Source: Pseudolactococcus reticulitermitis
Lineage (GTDB): Bacteria > Bacillota > Bacilli > Lactobacillales > Streptococcaceae
DNA length: 64,000 nucleotides
Direction of reading: 5' to 3'
Assembly: GCF_002260845.1 (NCBI RefSeq)
Contig: NZ_BEDT01000001.1
Span: 62,001 to 126,000 of the forward strand
Positions within the stretch are counted from its first letter, which is position 1. Each line of letters opens with the position of its first letter. Both the position numbers and the translations under genes were made by a program. Below are positions 8,361 through 17,896 of this stretch, one piece after another. Under the pieces are notes generated by a model. The model ran no database searches. It was not told the DNA's origin and worked only from the letters and a program-made list of their open reading frames with translations.

Positions 8361-8614
8361 GATAAAATAGGAGAAGAAACTATCTGACCTACACGCTTTG
8401 CTATTATATCGCCTATTTACTCTGACGTTTAACCTGTTCTGAGGGACGAAAAATATTTCCTTCTTTCAGAACAAGTCCCGCAATATTTTAACTGAGTTTC
8501 GGCTCCTTGAGACTAGGAAAAAAGATAAAAGTCCGCACGAACGCCATCCGTTTACGGCTTTTCCTATTTTTCATAGTCTCAATACAGTCGCCTCAACATC
8601 TAAAAGGAGTTACC
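8361..8614 (+). other. Structured ~240-nt leader of rqcH
   Basis: An extended -10 (TGATAAAAT, 8360-8368) may drive a long untranslated leader. It holds interleaved complementary segments: GTTCTGA (8436-8442) with TCAGAAC (8466-8472), and GGGAC (8443-8447) with GTCCC (8475-8479). These could form a pseudoknot or alternative helices. Downstream, TTGAGACTA/TAGTCTCAA (8507-8515/8574-8582) with GGAAAA/TTTTCC makes a long hairpin just before the ribosome site. I do not recognise a known riboswitch class. Confidence 0.4.
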
Positions 8615-10243
8615 ATGTCTTTTGACGGTATTTTTTTACATCACATGACTCAGGAATTATCTGAGCAACTAACAGGTGGTCGCATTCAGAAAATTAATCA
8701 GGTTTTCGACCACGAATTGGTGCTGCAAGTGCGCAGCAATCAAAAATCTCATAAATTATTATTATCCGCCCACCCTACTTTTGGCCGTGTCCAGCTCACC
8801 GAAACTGTTTTTGAAAGCCCTAAAACGCCTTCGACCTTTACCATGATTTTACGGAAATATCTCAGTGGTGCTTTTATCGAAAAGATTTATCAGATTGACA
8901 ATGACCGCCAAATTATCTTTGAGATTTCTTCTAAAAATGAAATTGGCGATAGCATGAAAATTGCTCTGATTGCTGAAATTATGGGGAAACACAGTAATCT
9001 CATTCTGATGGATCGAGAGTCGAATAAAATTTTGGAATCCATCAAACACGTTGGTTTTTCACAAAATCAATATCGGACGATTCTGCCTGGCTCGACTTAT
9101 CTCGCACCGCCTAGCGATGGGAAAAGCAATCCTTTTACGGCATCTGATGAAAAATTATTTGACGCTTTACAGACTGGTGAAAATTTACAGCAAATTTTCC
9201 AAGGACTGGGCCGGGATAGCGCCACAGCTTTGACAGGTTTGAGTTTGAACAATTTCAAATCGTTTTTAACAACGGTCTCTCCTTCTATCTATCCCAACGA
9301 TACCTTTTCTGCGATTCGCTTGTCTGACGATGCGCAAGTTTTTGAGACCTTGTCTGTCATGCTCGACCATTATTACCAAAATAAGGCTGAGCGAGATCGG
9401 GTGCGCCAAGTCGCAAGTGAGGTAATTCGCAAGGTGGCTGGGGAGCTGGATAAAAATCGTAAGAAACTGAAAAAACAAGAACGGGAGCTGAAAGCGACGG
9501 ATAGTGCCGAAATTTTCCGCCAAAAAGGCGAGTTGTTGACGACTTTTCTGCATGAAGTGCCTAATAATAAACCGTCGGTTACTTTGGATAACTACTATAC
9601 CAATGAGTCACTTGAGATTGCGCTCAATCCGGCTTTAACGCCCAATCAAAATGCTCAAAAATATTTCCATAAATATGCTAAGCTCAAGCAAGCTGTCAAA
9701 TTTTTGGGCGAGCAGATTGCCAATACCAAACAGACGATTACCTATTTAGAGTCCGTTGAAAATGCGCTAGAACAAGCGACTGTGACTGAAATTTCCGATA
9801 TTAAAGAAGAATTAATTCAGACTGGTTTTATCAAGCAAAAACATCGCAATAATAAGAAACAAAAATTACTACCGCCTGAAAAATATCAAGCATCTGATGG
9901 CACGATGATCCTAGTCGGGAAAAATAATTTGCAAAATGAACAAGTCAGCTTTAAATTGTCTCGAAAAGGCGATTTGTGGTTTCATGCCAAAGATATCCCT
10001 GGTTCTCATGTGATTATCACAGGCAATCCTGCGCCGTCTGATGAAACGATTACAGAGGCGGCTGAACTGGCAGCCTACTACTCCAAGGCTCGCCTATCCA
10101 ATCTGGTGCAAGTGGATATGATTGATGTCAAAAAACTCCATAAGCCAACTGGTACACCGCCTGGTTTTGTGACTTATGTGGGGCAAAAAACCTTACGTGT
10201 GACAGCTGATGAAGCTAAAATTCGTGAGATGAAATGTGATTAG
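8615..10243 (+). CDS. rqcH: Rqc2/RqcH family protein (fibronectin-binding FbpA/PavA homologue)
   Basis: This 542-aa NFACT-family protein acts in ribosome quality control, binding stalled 50S subunits and directing alanine tailing in bacteria; in streptococci, homologues (FbpA, PavA) also bind fibronectin. The N-terminal NFACT-N domain starts M-S-F-D-G-I-F-L-H, a central coiled coil occupies about residues 265-325 and 375-410, and the C-terminal NFACT-R (DUF814) domain carries D-L-W-F-H-A-K-D-I-P-G-S-H-V. The ATG at 8615 follows AAAAGGAG; a longer frame from a TTG at 8507 runs through the leader hairpin and is unlikely. A terminator follows. Confidence 0.92.
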   Translation: MSFDGIFLHHMTQELSEQLTGGRIQKINQVFDHELVLQVRSNQKSHKLLLSAHPTFGRVQLTETVFESPKTPSTFTMILRKYLSGAFIEKIYQIDNDRQIIFEISSKNEIGDSMKIALIAEIMGKHSNLILMDRESNKILESIKHVGFSQNQYRTILPGSTYLAPPSDGKSNPFTASDEKLFDALQTGENLQQIFQGLGRDSATALTGLSLNNFKSFLTTVSPSIYPNDTFSAIRLSDDAQVFETLSVMLDHYYQNKAERDRVRQVASEVIRKVAGELDKNRKKLKKQERELKATDSAEIFRQKGELLTTFLHEVPNNKPSVTLDNYYTNESLEIALNPALTPNQNAQKYFHKYAKLKQAVKFLGEQIANTKQTITYLESVENALEQATVTEISDIKEELIQTGFIKQKHRNNKKQKLLPPEKYQASDGTMILVGKNNLQNEQVSFKLSRKGDLWFHAKDIPGSHVIITGNPAPSDETITEAAELAAYYSKARLSNLVQVDMIDVKKLHKPTGTPPGFVTYVGQKTLRVTADEAKIREMKCD

Positions 10244-10245
10244 AA

Positions 10246-10290
10246 TAGAAGCCTATCGTTGATTTAAATCAGCGGTAGGCTTCTATTTTT
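10246..10290 (+). terminator. Terminator of rqcH
   Basis: ATAGAAGCCTATCG pairs with CGGTAGGCTTCTAT (one G-U), with a further self-complementary TGATTTAAATCA inside, and ends in five T residues. Confidence 0.88.
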
Positions 10291-10369
10291 ATGCTGTTCC
10301 TGTCTGCTGAGCCTCAGTTTTCTAATTTTTATCAAAATAACACTTTTGATTTAATTGGCACGCATTTTT

Positions 10370-10383
10370 AGAAAACGATTACA
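10370..10383 (+). promoter_or_regulatory. cre-like CcpA site upstream of ldh
   Basis: AGAAAACGATTACA matches the catabolite-response consensus TGWNANCGNTNWCA at 13 of 14 positions. It lies about 33 bp upstream of the -35 box, centred near -74 from the likely transcription start, a location fitting activation rather than repression. Confidence 0.6.
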
Positions 10384-10415
10384 GAAAATTTCTTGAAAAA
10401 AATTGAACTTATTAC

Positions 10416-10444
10416 CTGACAAAGTAAGTCTAAAGTGATATAAT
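10416..10444 (+). promoter_or_regulatory. ldh promoter
   Basis: CTGACA (10416-10421), 17-bp spacer, TATAAT (10439-10444) preceded by TG at 10436-10437 (extended -10). This is a near-consensus, strong promoter. Confidence 0.88.
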
Positions 10445-10448
10445 TTAA

Positions 10449-11477
<1,029 letters not shown>

Positions 11478-11492
11478 TTAAATGATGACATC

Positions 11493-11534
11493 AACTCTTA
11501 TCTTTCGCTTGTCGAGGGATAAGAGTTTTTTTTC
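11493..11534 (+). terminator. Terminator of ldh
   Basis: AACTCTTATC and GATAAGAGTT form a 10-bp stem followed by nine T residues. Confidence 0.92.
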
Positions 11535-11747
11535 TATATATTCCTTTATATCTCTTTAATCTATAGTGTTTAAATGAGCATTTGTCATCATATCTCTATT
11601 CTTTGCAATCTCTTTAAATTTAAACATGACAACCGTTTCCTATATCCCTAATATTTTCATTAATTCCATAATATTTTAACCTATATAGTTTAAAATCAAA
11701 TAAACATGATATAATATAGCTATATAAAATACAATCACGGAGCTAAC
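11535..11747 (+). promoter_or_regulatory. GntR gene promoter region with palindrome
   Basis: This AT-rich stretch contains an extended -10 (TGATATAAT, -10 at 11710-11715) and, overlapping it and the likely start site, the 12-bp palindrome ATATAGCTATAT (11714-11725). Two similar words, CTATAGTGTTTAAA near 11563 and CTATATAGTTTAAA at 11681-11694, could be further operator half sites. Autoregulation by the downstream GntR protein is an inference. Confidence 0.5.
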
Positions 11748-12467
11748 ATGAGAACAAATACCAAATATATTGACATTTATACCCAGATTAAATACGATAT
11801 TGAGTCCGGTAAATACCCAATCAATGAGAAATTACCGCAAGGTCGTATCCTTGCTGAGCAATTTAATGTCAGTGAATTAACGATTACCAAAGCCATTAAT
11901 TTATTGGTGCAAGAGGGTTATATCGTGCGACGTCGAGGTTCTGGCAGTTTCGTCAAGAACTTTAAAAACTCAAGCATTACTAAGTTTTCGCCATTAACTG
12001 GGAGTACAGCGCTACATGGGGACAAGGTCACTTCGACAATTATCGGCTTTTCAACTGAAGCCCCTACCCAGTACATTGCAGACAAATTAGGTGTCGATAA
12101 AGAAAGTCTGGTTTACAAAATCATCCGCCTGCGGACAATTAAAAAAGTCCCTGCGATCATCGAATATACTTGGATGCCACTTGCGATTATTCCTGGGCTG
12201 ACAACTAAAGAGCTGGAAACATCCATCTATGGTTATATTTCTAAAAAGCTCAATTTAACCATTAAAAGTGCCCATATTAAAGTCGCTGGTGTTCGACCGA
12301 GTGTGCTTGAAAAAGCCTATCTTAAGTTAAAAGATACGGATTTTTTGATGCAAACAGAACAAATTGGCTATTTAGATGATGGTCGAATTTTTGAATTTTC
12401 GATTGCTAGTCATATTCCAAGTGAATTTGACTTTGAAACTGTTTTAATCGCTAACGATCATGACTAA
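11748..12467 (+). CDS. GntR family transcriptional regulator (HutC/UTRA type)
   Basis: This 239-aa DNA-binding regulator has an N-terminal winged helix (residues about 8-70: I-Y-T-Q-I-K-Y-D-I...L-P-Q-G-R-I-L-A-E-Q-F-N-V-S...G-Y-I-V-R-R-R-G-S-G-S-F-V) and a C-terminal UTRA ligand-binding domain (about 95-235, ending S-I-A-S-H-I-P-S-E-F). UTRA regulators commonly bind phosphosugars or amino-sugar phosphates. No sugar genes adjoin it, so its ligand and targets are unknown. GGAG precedes the ATG. Confidence 0.88.
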   Translation: MRTNTKYIDIYTQIKYDIESGKYPINEKLPQGRILAEQFNVSELTITKAINLLVQEGYIVRRRGSGSFVKNFKNSSITKFSPLTGSTALHGDKVTSTIIGFSTEAPTQYIADKLGVDKESLVYKIIRLRTIKKVPAIIEYTWMPLAIIPGLTTKELETSIYGYISKKLNLTIKSAHIKVAGVRPSVLEKAYLKLKDTDFLMQTEQIGYLDDGRIFEFSIASHIPSEFDFETVLIANDHD

Positions 12468-12473
12468 AATGAC

Positions 12474-12515
12474 AAATCCCCCGTACAAGCCTTGGCTCAT
12501 TACGAGGGATTTTTA
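12474..12515 (+). terminator. Terminator after GntR gene
   Basis: AAATCCC-C-CGTA pairs with TACG-A-GGGATTT (one mismatch), followed by TTTTTA on the plus strand. It sits against the 3' end of convergent nadA and may serve both. Confidence 0.75.
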
Positions 12516-12516
12516 T

Positions 12517-13629
12517 TTATTTCGCCAACATTCGCTCAAGTGCCTTGAGGCTAGAGATTTGTGTGGCTTTGTCGACTGTGATTTGCTGAAGTGTTGAGCC
12601 TTGCTCAATTTCTTCTAGCGTCCATAAGAGATGGGCGAGGCGAATGCGGTTCATGGTGATACATGAAAAGGCTGAGGTGTTAATGGAAATAATCTCATGG
12701 TCAGGAAAATCTTGTATCATGCGATTAACCAAATTATTATCTGTCCCAATCGCCCACTTCGTCCCTTCTGGACTTGCTGCGACTTCATCAATGATTTTTT
12801 TAGTTGAGCCATAACTGTCTGCTGCCTGCACCACTTCAATCGGACATTCCGGATGGACAATGACTTTCAAATCTGGGATTTGACTGCGTAAGGTTGCAAT
12901 TTGAGCCACCGTATATTGCTGATGCACACAGCAACGCCCTTGCCAGAGAATGACTTTCAAATCTTGAAGGTCGCCCGTTGCTTCAAGTCTATTTTGCTTA
13001 GGGTGCCAAACCGCCATTTGTGCCAATGGTATCCCGAGTTGAAAGGCAGTATTGCGCCCCAAATGTTGGTCGGGCAAGAAAAGGACGCGCTGGTGCTGGT
13101 CAAAAACACGTTTTAAAATGCTTTCTGCATTGCTTGAGGTCACGATGACACCACCGTGATTGCCAACAAAAGCTTTGACTGCGGCGGTTGAGTTGATATA
13201 AGTCACTGGTATCACAGGTTCAGCATAGGTCGTTTCCAGTACCTGCCAAGCTTCTTCCAACTGCTGCAAGTTCGCCATATCCGCCATGGAACAGCCAGCC
13301 ATAGCGTCCGGTAAATAAACTTTCTGCTCATCAGTCGTCAGCATATCTGCCGTCTCAGCCATGAAATGCACGCCACAGAAAATAATGTGCTTGGCTGAAC
13401 GATTAGCTGCCGCTTCTTTTGCCAACTGTAAGGAATCCCCCACATAGTCAGCAAAAGGAATAATTTCATTTTTTTGATAATGATGTGCCAAAATCAATAA
13501 CTCTTGACCAAATTGGCGTTTTTTCTCATAAATTTTGCGAATCATTTCACCATCAGATAGGTGTAGATAGCGTTCAGGAATAATAGTTGTCTTATCAAAT
13601 GTCGGTTTAGCGGTCTCAATACGTGGCAT
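12517..13629 (-). CDS. nadA: Quinolinate synthase A
   Basis: NadA condenses iminoaspartate with dihydroxyacetone phosphate to quinolinate, using a [4Fe-4S] cluster. This 370-aa protein has the conserved cluster cysteines in F-C-G-V-H-F-M-A-E-T-A, H-P-E-C-P-I-E-V and A-F-S-C-I-T-M-N, plus L-A-H-H-Y-Q near the start. It is the long Bacillus-type form. It lies 48 bases downstream of nadC in a nadB-nadC-nadA operon, giving a complete aspartate-to-NaMN route. Confidence 0.95.
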   Translation of the reverse strand: MPRIETAKPTFDKTTIIPERYLHLSDGEMIRKIYEKKRQFGQELLILAHHYQKNEIIPFADYVGDSLQLAKEAAANRSAKHIIFCGVHFMAETADMLTTDEQKVYLPDAMAGCSMADMANLQQLEEAWQVLETTYAEPVIPVTYINSTAAVKAFVGNHGGVIVTSSNAESILKRVFDQHQRVLFLPDQHLGRNTAFQLGIPLAQMAVWHPKQNRLEATGDLQDLKVILWQGRCCVHQQYTVAQIATLRSQIPDLKVIVHPECPIEVVQAADSYGSTKKIIDEVAASPEGTKWAIGTDNNLVNRMIQDFPDHEIISINTSAFSCITMNRIRLAHLLWTLEEIEQGSTLQQITVDKATQISSLKALERMLAK

Positions 13630-13677
13630 GATTTCTCCTCATCTTATTTTGTCTCAACTTGTTTCATTTTTTATCAG

Positions 13678-14529
13678 TTATGACTGATCAGCTTCTTTCC
13701 CATCATGACTATTAAAACTAATATCAAAAGCCACGACTGAGTGTGTGAGTGCACCCAAGGAAAGATAATCAGCCCCTGTGTGCGCATAGTCTGCTAGATT
13801 ATCCAAGGTGATGCCACCAGAAATCTCAGTCAGGATTGTATCTGGTACCAGTTTCGTCCAAGCAGCCACTTGCTCTGGTGTCCGATTATCCAACATGATA
13901 ATGTCAGCCTCGGCATCAATCGCCTCATATAACTGGTCTTCAGTTTCGATTTCAACTTCGATTTTGACCATTTGACCGATTTGCTGGCGGATTTTTTCAA
14001 CTGCTTTTGAGATGCTACCCGCATAAGCGATATGGTTATCCTTGAGCATGACACCATCATAAAGTCCCACTCGATGATTAAAACCACCGCCAATTTTAAC
14101 CGCTAATTTATCAAAGTAACGCAAGCCCGGCGCAGTTTTACGTGTATCACAAATTTTAATCGTTGGATCGTTTAGGATTTCAATCGCTTTGTGGGTAAGA
14201 GTCGCAATACCGCTCATCCGCTGGAGGAGATTTAAAATCACCCGTTCTCCAGTTAGCAGCGTTCGGATGTTGCCCGTTGCTCGCCCAATGATTTCATCTT
14301 TTTTAACGCTATCACCATCTGCAACCTCTGCTATAAATGTCGCATCCTGACCGAGTAAATCATAGACTTCTTGCACGACTTCAAGCCCGGCGATAATGCC
14401 ATCAGATTTGGCAACAAAAACACCGCTGGATTGTTCATTTTGATCAAAAATTAAATCTGCTGATAAATCACCCGTGCCAATATCTTCTATCAAAAAAGCT
14501 TTAATTTTTTCCTGTGCTTGTAGATTCAT
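13678..14529 (-). CDS. nadC: Nicotinate-nucleotide pyrophosphorylase (quinolinate phosphoribosyltransferase)
   Basis: NadC converts quinolinate and PRPP to nicotinate mononucleotide and CO2. Family landmarks include E-D-I-G-T-G-D-L, E-R-V-I-L-N-L-L-Q-R-M-S-G-I-A-T, D-T-R-K-T-A-P-G-L-R, K-D-N-H-I and E-I-S-G-G-I. The start at 14529 (M-N-L-Q-A-Q-E-K) follows GGAGG and gives 283 aa, the usual length. It overlaps the end of nadB by 29 bases; a longer start at 14565 would add unlikely basic residues. Confidence 0.95.
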   Translation of the reverse strand: MNLQAQEKIKAFLIEDIGTGDLSADLIFDQNEQSSGVFVAKSDGIIAGLEVVQEVYDLLGQDATFIAEVADGDSVKKDEIIGRATGNIRTLLTGERVILNLLQRMSGIATLTHKAIEILNDPTIKICDTRKTAPGLRYFDKLAVKIGGGFNHRVGLYDGVMLKDNHIAYAGSISKAVEKIRQQIGQMVKIEVEIETEDQLYEAIDAEADIIMLDNRTPEQVAAWTKLVPDTILTEISGGITLDNLADYAHTGADYLSLGALTHSVVAFDISFNSHDGKEADQS

Positions 14530-16027
14530 GCGGTTCTTCTTCCTCCGGTAATAGATAGTGGGCACCTAGACTTTCAGGTCTAGCCAGTGCTGCTTTGGCA
14601 ATCGTTTCCGCTACCAAACATAGGTTAGCTGTCTCGATTTGCTCGCGATCTGTGCAGGTTGGGTCTAAGTGCTGATAATTAAACGTCGATAACCAAGCTA
14701 AAAACTGGCGTATGCTCGCGGGTCTCCGAATGATACCTAACGTCTCAGATGTCCGCTTAACCAGGTCAGCTCGGCTTGGCAGAATCATACTAACTGAGTT
14801 TTGTCTGACTTTTAATTTTTGATGATTTTGAGAAGCTGACGCTCTATAAGCTAGGATGTCTTCAGCCACACTTTTGGCAAAACTCAAGCCCTCTAGTAGT
14901 GAATTACTTGCTAGGCGATTGGCACCATGGACACCTGTAAAGGCGACTTCTCCTACTGCATATAGCCGATTAAGTCCTGTCCGCCCTGAAAAATCTGTTT
15001 TGACGCCACCCATCAGAAAGTGCATGCCTGGTTTAATGGGAATGCGTTGACTTGTTGCAAAATCAAGGTTGTTTTGTTGTAAATAACTCGCAATGGCTGG
15101 AAATTGTTGTGAAAAATGCACAACGTCAGAAATATCCAGATAAATCTTGTGCCCAGCTTGTATCTGTTCGTTGACAATGCGACTGACCACGTCACGTGGG
15201 GCGAGGTCGAGTTGGTTTGAGCGACCCACCATAATCGGGCAATCATGCTCATCAACCAATCTAGCACCAGCCCCTCTGACCGCTTCGGAAATCAAAATCG
15301 GCTGCACTTTTTTACCGCCGTCTAAAAGACTGGGGTGAAATTGTAAAAATGCCATATCAGACAACTCGCATCCTGCACGCAGTGCCATGGCTAGACCGTC
15401 GCCAGTAATCGTCGCATGATTACTGGTATCTTGAAACAAATGGCCAATCCCGCCACTTGCTAAGACAAAATAGTCTGCAAAAATGGTCTGTTTTTGATGA
15501 TTTTCGTCTAAATAATCTAACCCAACAACTCGCCCATCCTCTATCACAAAATCTAAAGCAAAAGTATGCGTCAGCCATTTGACTGAGGTCAGCTGATCAT
15601 GGATAAAACTGGTCAACTGCCGACCTGTCTGATCCCCACCCGCGTGCAAAATTCGCTTATGCGAGTGTGCCCCCTCAAGACCCAAATCGAGCTGTCCTTC
15701 AGCAGTTCTGTCAAAACTCATCCCTTGGTCAATCAAATCTTGAATGACTTGTGGCCCTTCATGCACCATCTTCTCAACCGCTTTTGGCTGATTATGAAAG
15801 ACACCAGCAGACAAGGTATCTGCCACATGCTCTGCTTCACTGTCCGGTTCTTGACCTTTTTCAGCCTGCTGCCCTTTCATGACAGCTGCGATACCACCTT
15901 GTGCTAGCATCGAATTACTGTCTTCCCGATTTCCCTTACAGATAATCGTGACAGCCGCTTGCCCTTTCAGATAATACGCAACTGTTGCCCCTGCAATCCC
16001 TGAGCCAATAATCACAACTTTTTTCAT
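14501..16027 (-). CDS. nadB: L-aspartate oxidase
   Basis: NadB is a flavoenzyme that oxidises L-aspartate to iminoaspartate for NAD synthesis. The N-terminal FAD site is V-I-I-G-S-G-I-A-G-A-T, followed by S-M-L-A-Q-G-G-I-A-A; the substrate segment H-F-L-M-G-G-V and the V-H-G-A-N-R-L-A-S-N-S-L-L-E-G box are intact. The ATG at 16027 gives 508 aa; an upstream TTG at 16042 has no ribosome site. The C-terminal region is somewhat short compared with E. coli NadB. It is first gene of nadBCA, directly downstream of a perfect palindrome. Confidence 0.95.
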   Translation of the reverse strand: MKKVVIIGSGIAGATVAYYLKGQAAVTIICKGNREDSNSMLAQGGIAAVMKGQQAEKGQEPDSEAEHVADTLSAGVFHNQPKAVEKMVHEGPQVIQDLIDQGMSFDRTAEGQLDLGLEGAHSHKRILHAGGDQTGRQLTSFIHDQLTSVKWLTHTFALDFVIEDGRVVGLDYLDENHQKQTIFADYFVLASGGIGHLFQDTSNHATITGDGLAMALRAGCELSDMAFLQFHPSLLDGGKKVQPILISEAVRGAGARLVDEHDCPIMVGRSNQLDLAPRDVVSRIVNEQIQAGHKIYLDISDVVHFSQQFPAIASYLQQNNLDFATSQRIPIKPGMHFLMGGVKTDFSGRTGLNRLYAVGEVAFTGVHGANRLASNSLLEGLSFAKSVAEDILAYRASASQNHQKLKVRQNSVSMILPSRADLVKRTSETLGIIRRPASIRQFLAWLSTFNYQHLDPTCTDREQIETANLCLVAETIAKAALARPESLGAHYLLPEEEEPHESTSTGKN

Positions 16028-16071
16028 GCTCTCTTCTTTCAACTACTATCCATTCATTTCCAACATCCTCT

Positions 16072-16097
16072 TTAAGTTTGTAAATTTACAAACTTAA
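16072..16097. promoter_or_regulatory. Perfect 26-bp palindrome upstream of nadB (putative operator)
   Basis: The half site TTAAGTTTGTAAA is followed by its exact reverse complement. It lies 45 bases before the nadB start, where a repressor would block the nadBCA promoter. A niacin- or NAD-sensing regulator is the natural candidate, but none is encoded in the window and I do not claim a match to a known NiaR site. Confidence 0.7.
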
Positions 16098-16154
16098 TAT
16101 ATTGTTACTATTCTACCATAAAATGCGTCTGGTGAAATAGAAAACCTTGAAAAA

Positions 16155-16186
16155 GAGCAAAAAAAGAGCAACTATTCGCTCTTTTA
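16155..16186 (-). terminator. Terminator of ftsEX
   Basis: On the minus strand AAAAGAGC, an 8-nt loop and GCTCTTTT run into seven T residues, 12 bases after the ftsX stop. Confidence 0.82.
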
Positions 16187-16197
16187 ATCTTGAATAT

Positions 16198-17133
16198 TTA
16201 AATTTTGAGGAAACGACGCATTGAGATAATCGAACCAAGTGAGCCAATCGCCACACCGACAACGACCATTAAAATAATCAATTGTGGCACAAATGTCGTC
16301 GGATTCAGTAAGTAAAGACCTTGTTGCGACAATGTACCTTGTAACCCAACGTAAGCAATCCGGTAAACAATACCGATAAGCACACTCGGTAAAATCGCAC
16401 CAAGCAAACCAACCCAGGCGCCTTCAAGGAAGAAAGGCCAACGGATATAACCGTTCTTAGCACCAACCAGACGCATGATTTGAATTTCTCTCTGACGAGA
16501 CAAAATCGTAATCCGAATCGTATTAGAAATCAGGAAGACCGCAACAAACAACAATAGGCCTGCAGCCCCAAGTCCCCAAGTTCTCACGACTTTTGAGAGA
16601 CCAAAAATTTTCTTAGTATTGGTCCCACCATAATCGGCACGCTCAACACCCTCAATTTTACTGATATTTTTAGAGACTGTTTCTACATTTTCAGGCTTAT
16701 CCGCCTCAACGATGTAAACGTCATAAAGTGGATTACTATCCCCTTGAAACATTTTCCATGTATTCCCCAGCGATTTCGTAAGTTTATCCAACTCATTTGC
16801 CTTGCTCGAATACGTCACTTTCACGACATGTGGCACAGCTTTAATCGCAGTTTCAACTTTATGATAGTCTGGATTTGTCATCATTTTTGATTTATCATTC
16901 GGGTCAACAATTTCTTTATCCCCATCGTGCACATTGAGTTTCAAGAAAGTTGAAATCCGGACATTATTTTCCAAATCAGTGGCTAATTTTGTCGTATTGA
17001 GGATAACGGCTAGGAAAACGCCGACCAATACGAGGGTAATGGTAACAGATGAGACAGCCGCAACTGTCATCCAACCATTTCTGCGGAGATTTTTAATCGA
17101 CTGCCACAGGTGTTTAAAAAATGTTCTAATCAT
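16198..17133 (-). CDS. ftsX: Cell division protein FtsX
   Basis: FtsX is the membrane partner of FtsE and activates peptidoglycan hydrolases (PcsB-type in streptococci) at the septum. About 311 aa with one N-terminal membrane helix (residues 20-45), an extracytoplasmic loop, and three C-terminal helices in the FtsX fold; S-N-T-I-R-I-T-I-L-S-R-Q-R-E-I-Q-I-M-R-L-V-G-A is diagnostic. Start M-I-R-T-F-F at 17133 is chosen because GGAG is too near the alternative ATG at 17142. It overlaps ftsE by 8 bases. Confidence 0.93.
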   Translation of the reverse strand: MIRTFFKHLWQSIKNLRRNGWMTVAAVSSVTITLVLVGVFLAVILNTTKLATDLENNVRISTFLKLNVHDGDKEIVDPNDKSKMMTNPDYHKVETAIKAVPHVVKVTYSSKANELDKLTKSLGNTWKMFQGDSNPLYDVYIVEADKPENVETVSKNISKIEGVERADYGGTNTKKIFGLSKVVRTWGLGAAGLLLFVAVFLISNTIRITILSRQREIQIMRLVGAKNGYIRWPFFLEGAWVGLLGAILPSVLIGIVYRIAYVGLQGTLSQQGLYLLNPTTFVPQLIILMVVVGVAIGSLGSIISMRRFLKI

Positions 17134-17821
17134 CGTAGCCATATTCTCCTTCTAGTTGATCTCGGACAATTCGACCGTTTTCAATGGCAATCACGCGGTG
17201 ACGTAAGGTATTAACGATTTGTGAATTATGCGTTGCCATCAAGATTGTTGTCCCTTGAATATTGATTTTTTCAAGGAGATTCATAATTTCCCATGAATTT
17301 TCAGGATCTAAGTTCCCAGTCGGTTCATCAGCAATCAAGACTTTGGGTGCATTGGCAATTGAGCGGGCAATCGCCACCCGTTGCTGCTCACCACCTGATA
17401 ATTCATTTGGAAATGACCGGACTTTGTGTTTGAGACCAACGAGGTCTAACACTTCCATGACCCTTTTTTTGATTTCACGTGGACGTTTGCCAATAACTTC
17501 CATGGCATAGGCGATATTTTCATAGACTGTTTTATTTTGCAATAATTTATAGTCCTGGAAAACCACACCGATAGAGCGACGGAGCATGGGCACATCGCGT
17601 TTTTTAATTTTTTCCAGATTATAGCCAGCGACCCTGCCCTGACCTTTATCCAATTTCACTTCACGGTATAATAATCTGATGAAGGTTGATTTACCAGCGC
17701 CTGAAGGGCCTACGACGTAAGCAAATTCTCCGGCTTCAATATCCACTGAGATATTGCGCAGCGCAGTTGTCCCGTTATTATATTTTTTAGTTGCATTACT
17801 TAACTTGATAATACTACTCAT
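17126..17821 (-). CDS. ftsE: Cell division ATP-binding protein FtsE
   Basis: This 231-aa ABC ATPase couples ATP hydrolysis to FtsX-controlled cell-wall hydrolysis at division. Walker [10 protein letters not shown], signature [13 protein letters not shown] and Walker [13 protein letters not shown] are all present, and F-I-R-L-L-Y-R is typical FtsE. It follows prfB by 75 bases, as in many Firmicutes (prfB-ftsE-ftsX). A TATAAT near 17858 could provide a separate promoter. Confidence 0.95.
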   Translation of the reverse strand: MSSIIKLSNATKKYNNGTTALRNISVDIEAGEFAYVVGPSGAGKSTFIRLLYREVKLDKGQGRVAGYNLEKIKKRDVPMLRRSIGVVFQDYKLLQNKTVYENIAYAMEVIGKRPREIKKRVMEVLDLVGLKHKVRSFPNELSGGEQQRVAIARSIANAPKVLIADEPTGNLDPENSWEIMNLLEKINIQGTTILMATHNSQIVNTLRHRVIAIENGRIVRDQLEGEYGYDD

Positions 17822-17896
17822 ATTTTTAGTTTCTTTCTGTTTTTTGTCAACATATCTCTATTATAACAAATGACGCAGCTCTAAAACATTACAGGC

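Noticed and set aside
8318-8506. T-box or tryptophan-responsive leader for the TrpX operon
   Set aside because: The promoter abuts the start codon, and no T-box core (AGGGTGGNACCGCG-like) occurs on the minus strand.
8507-8614. N-terminal extension of rqcH from the TTG at 8507
   Set aside because: It would translate a hairpin and has no family similarity; the ATG at 8615 has a strong ribosome site and the conserved start M-S-F-D-G.
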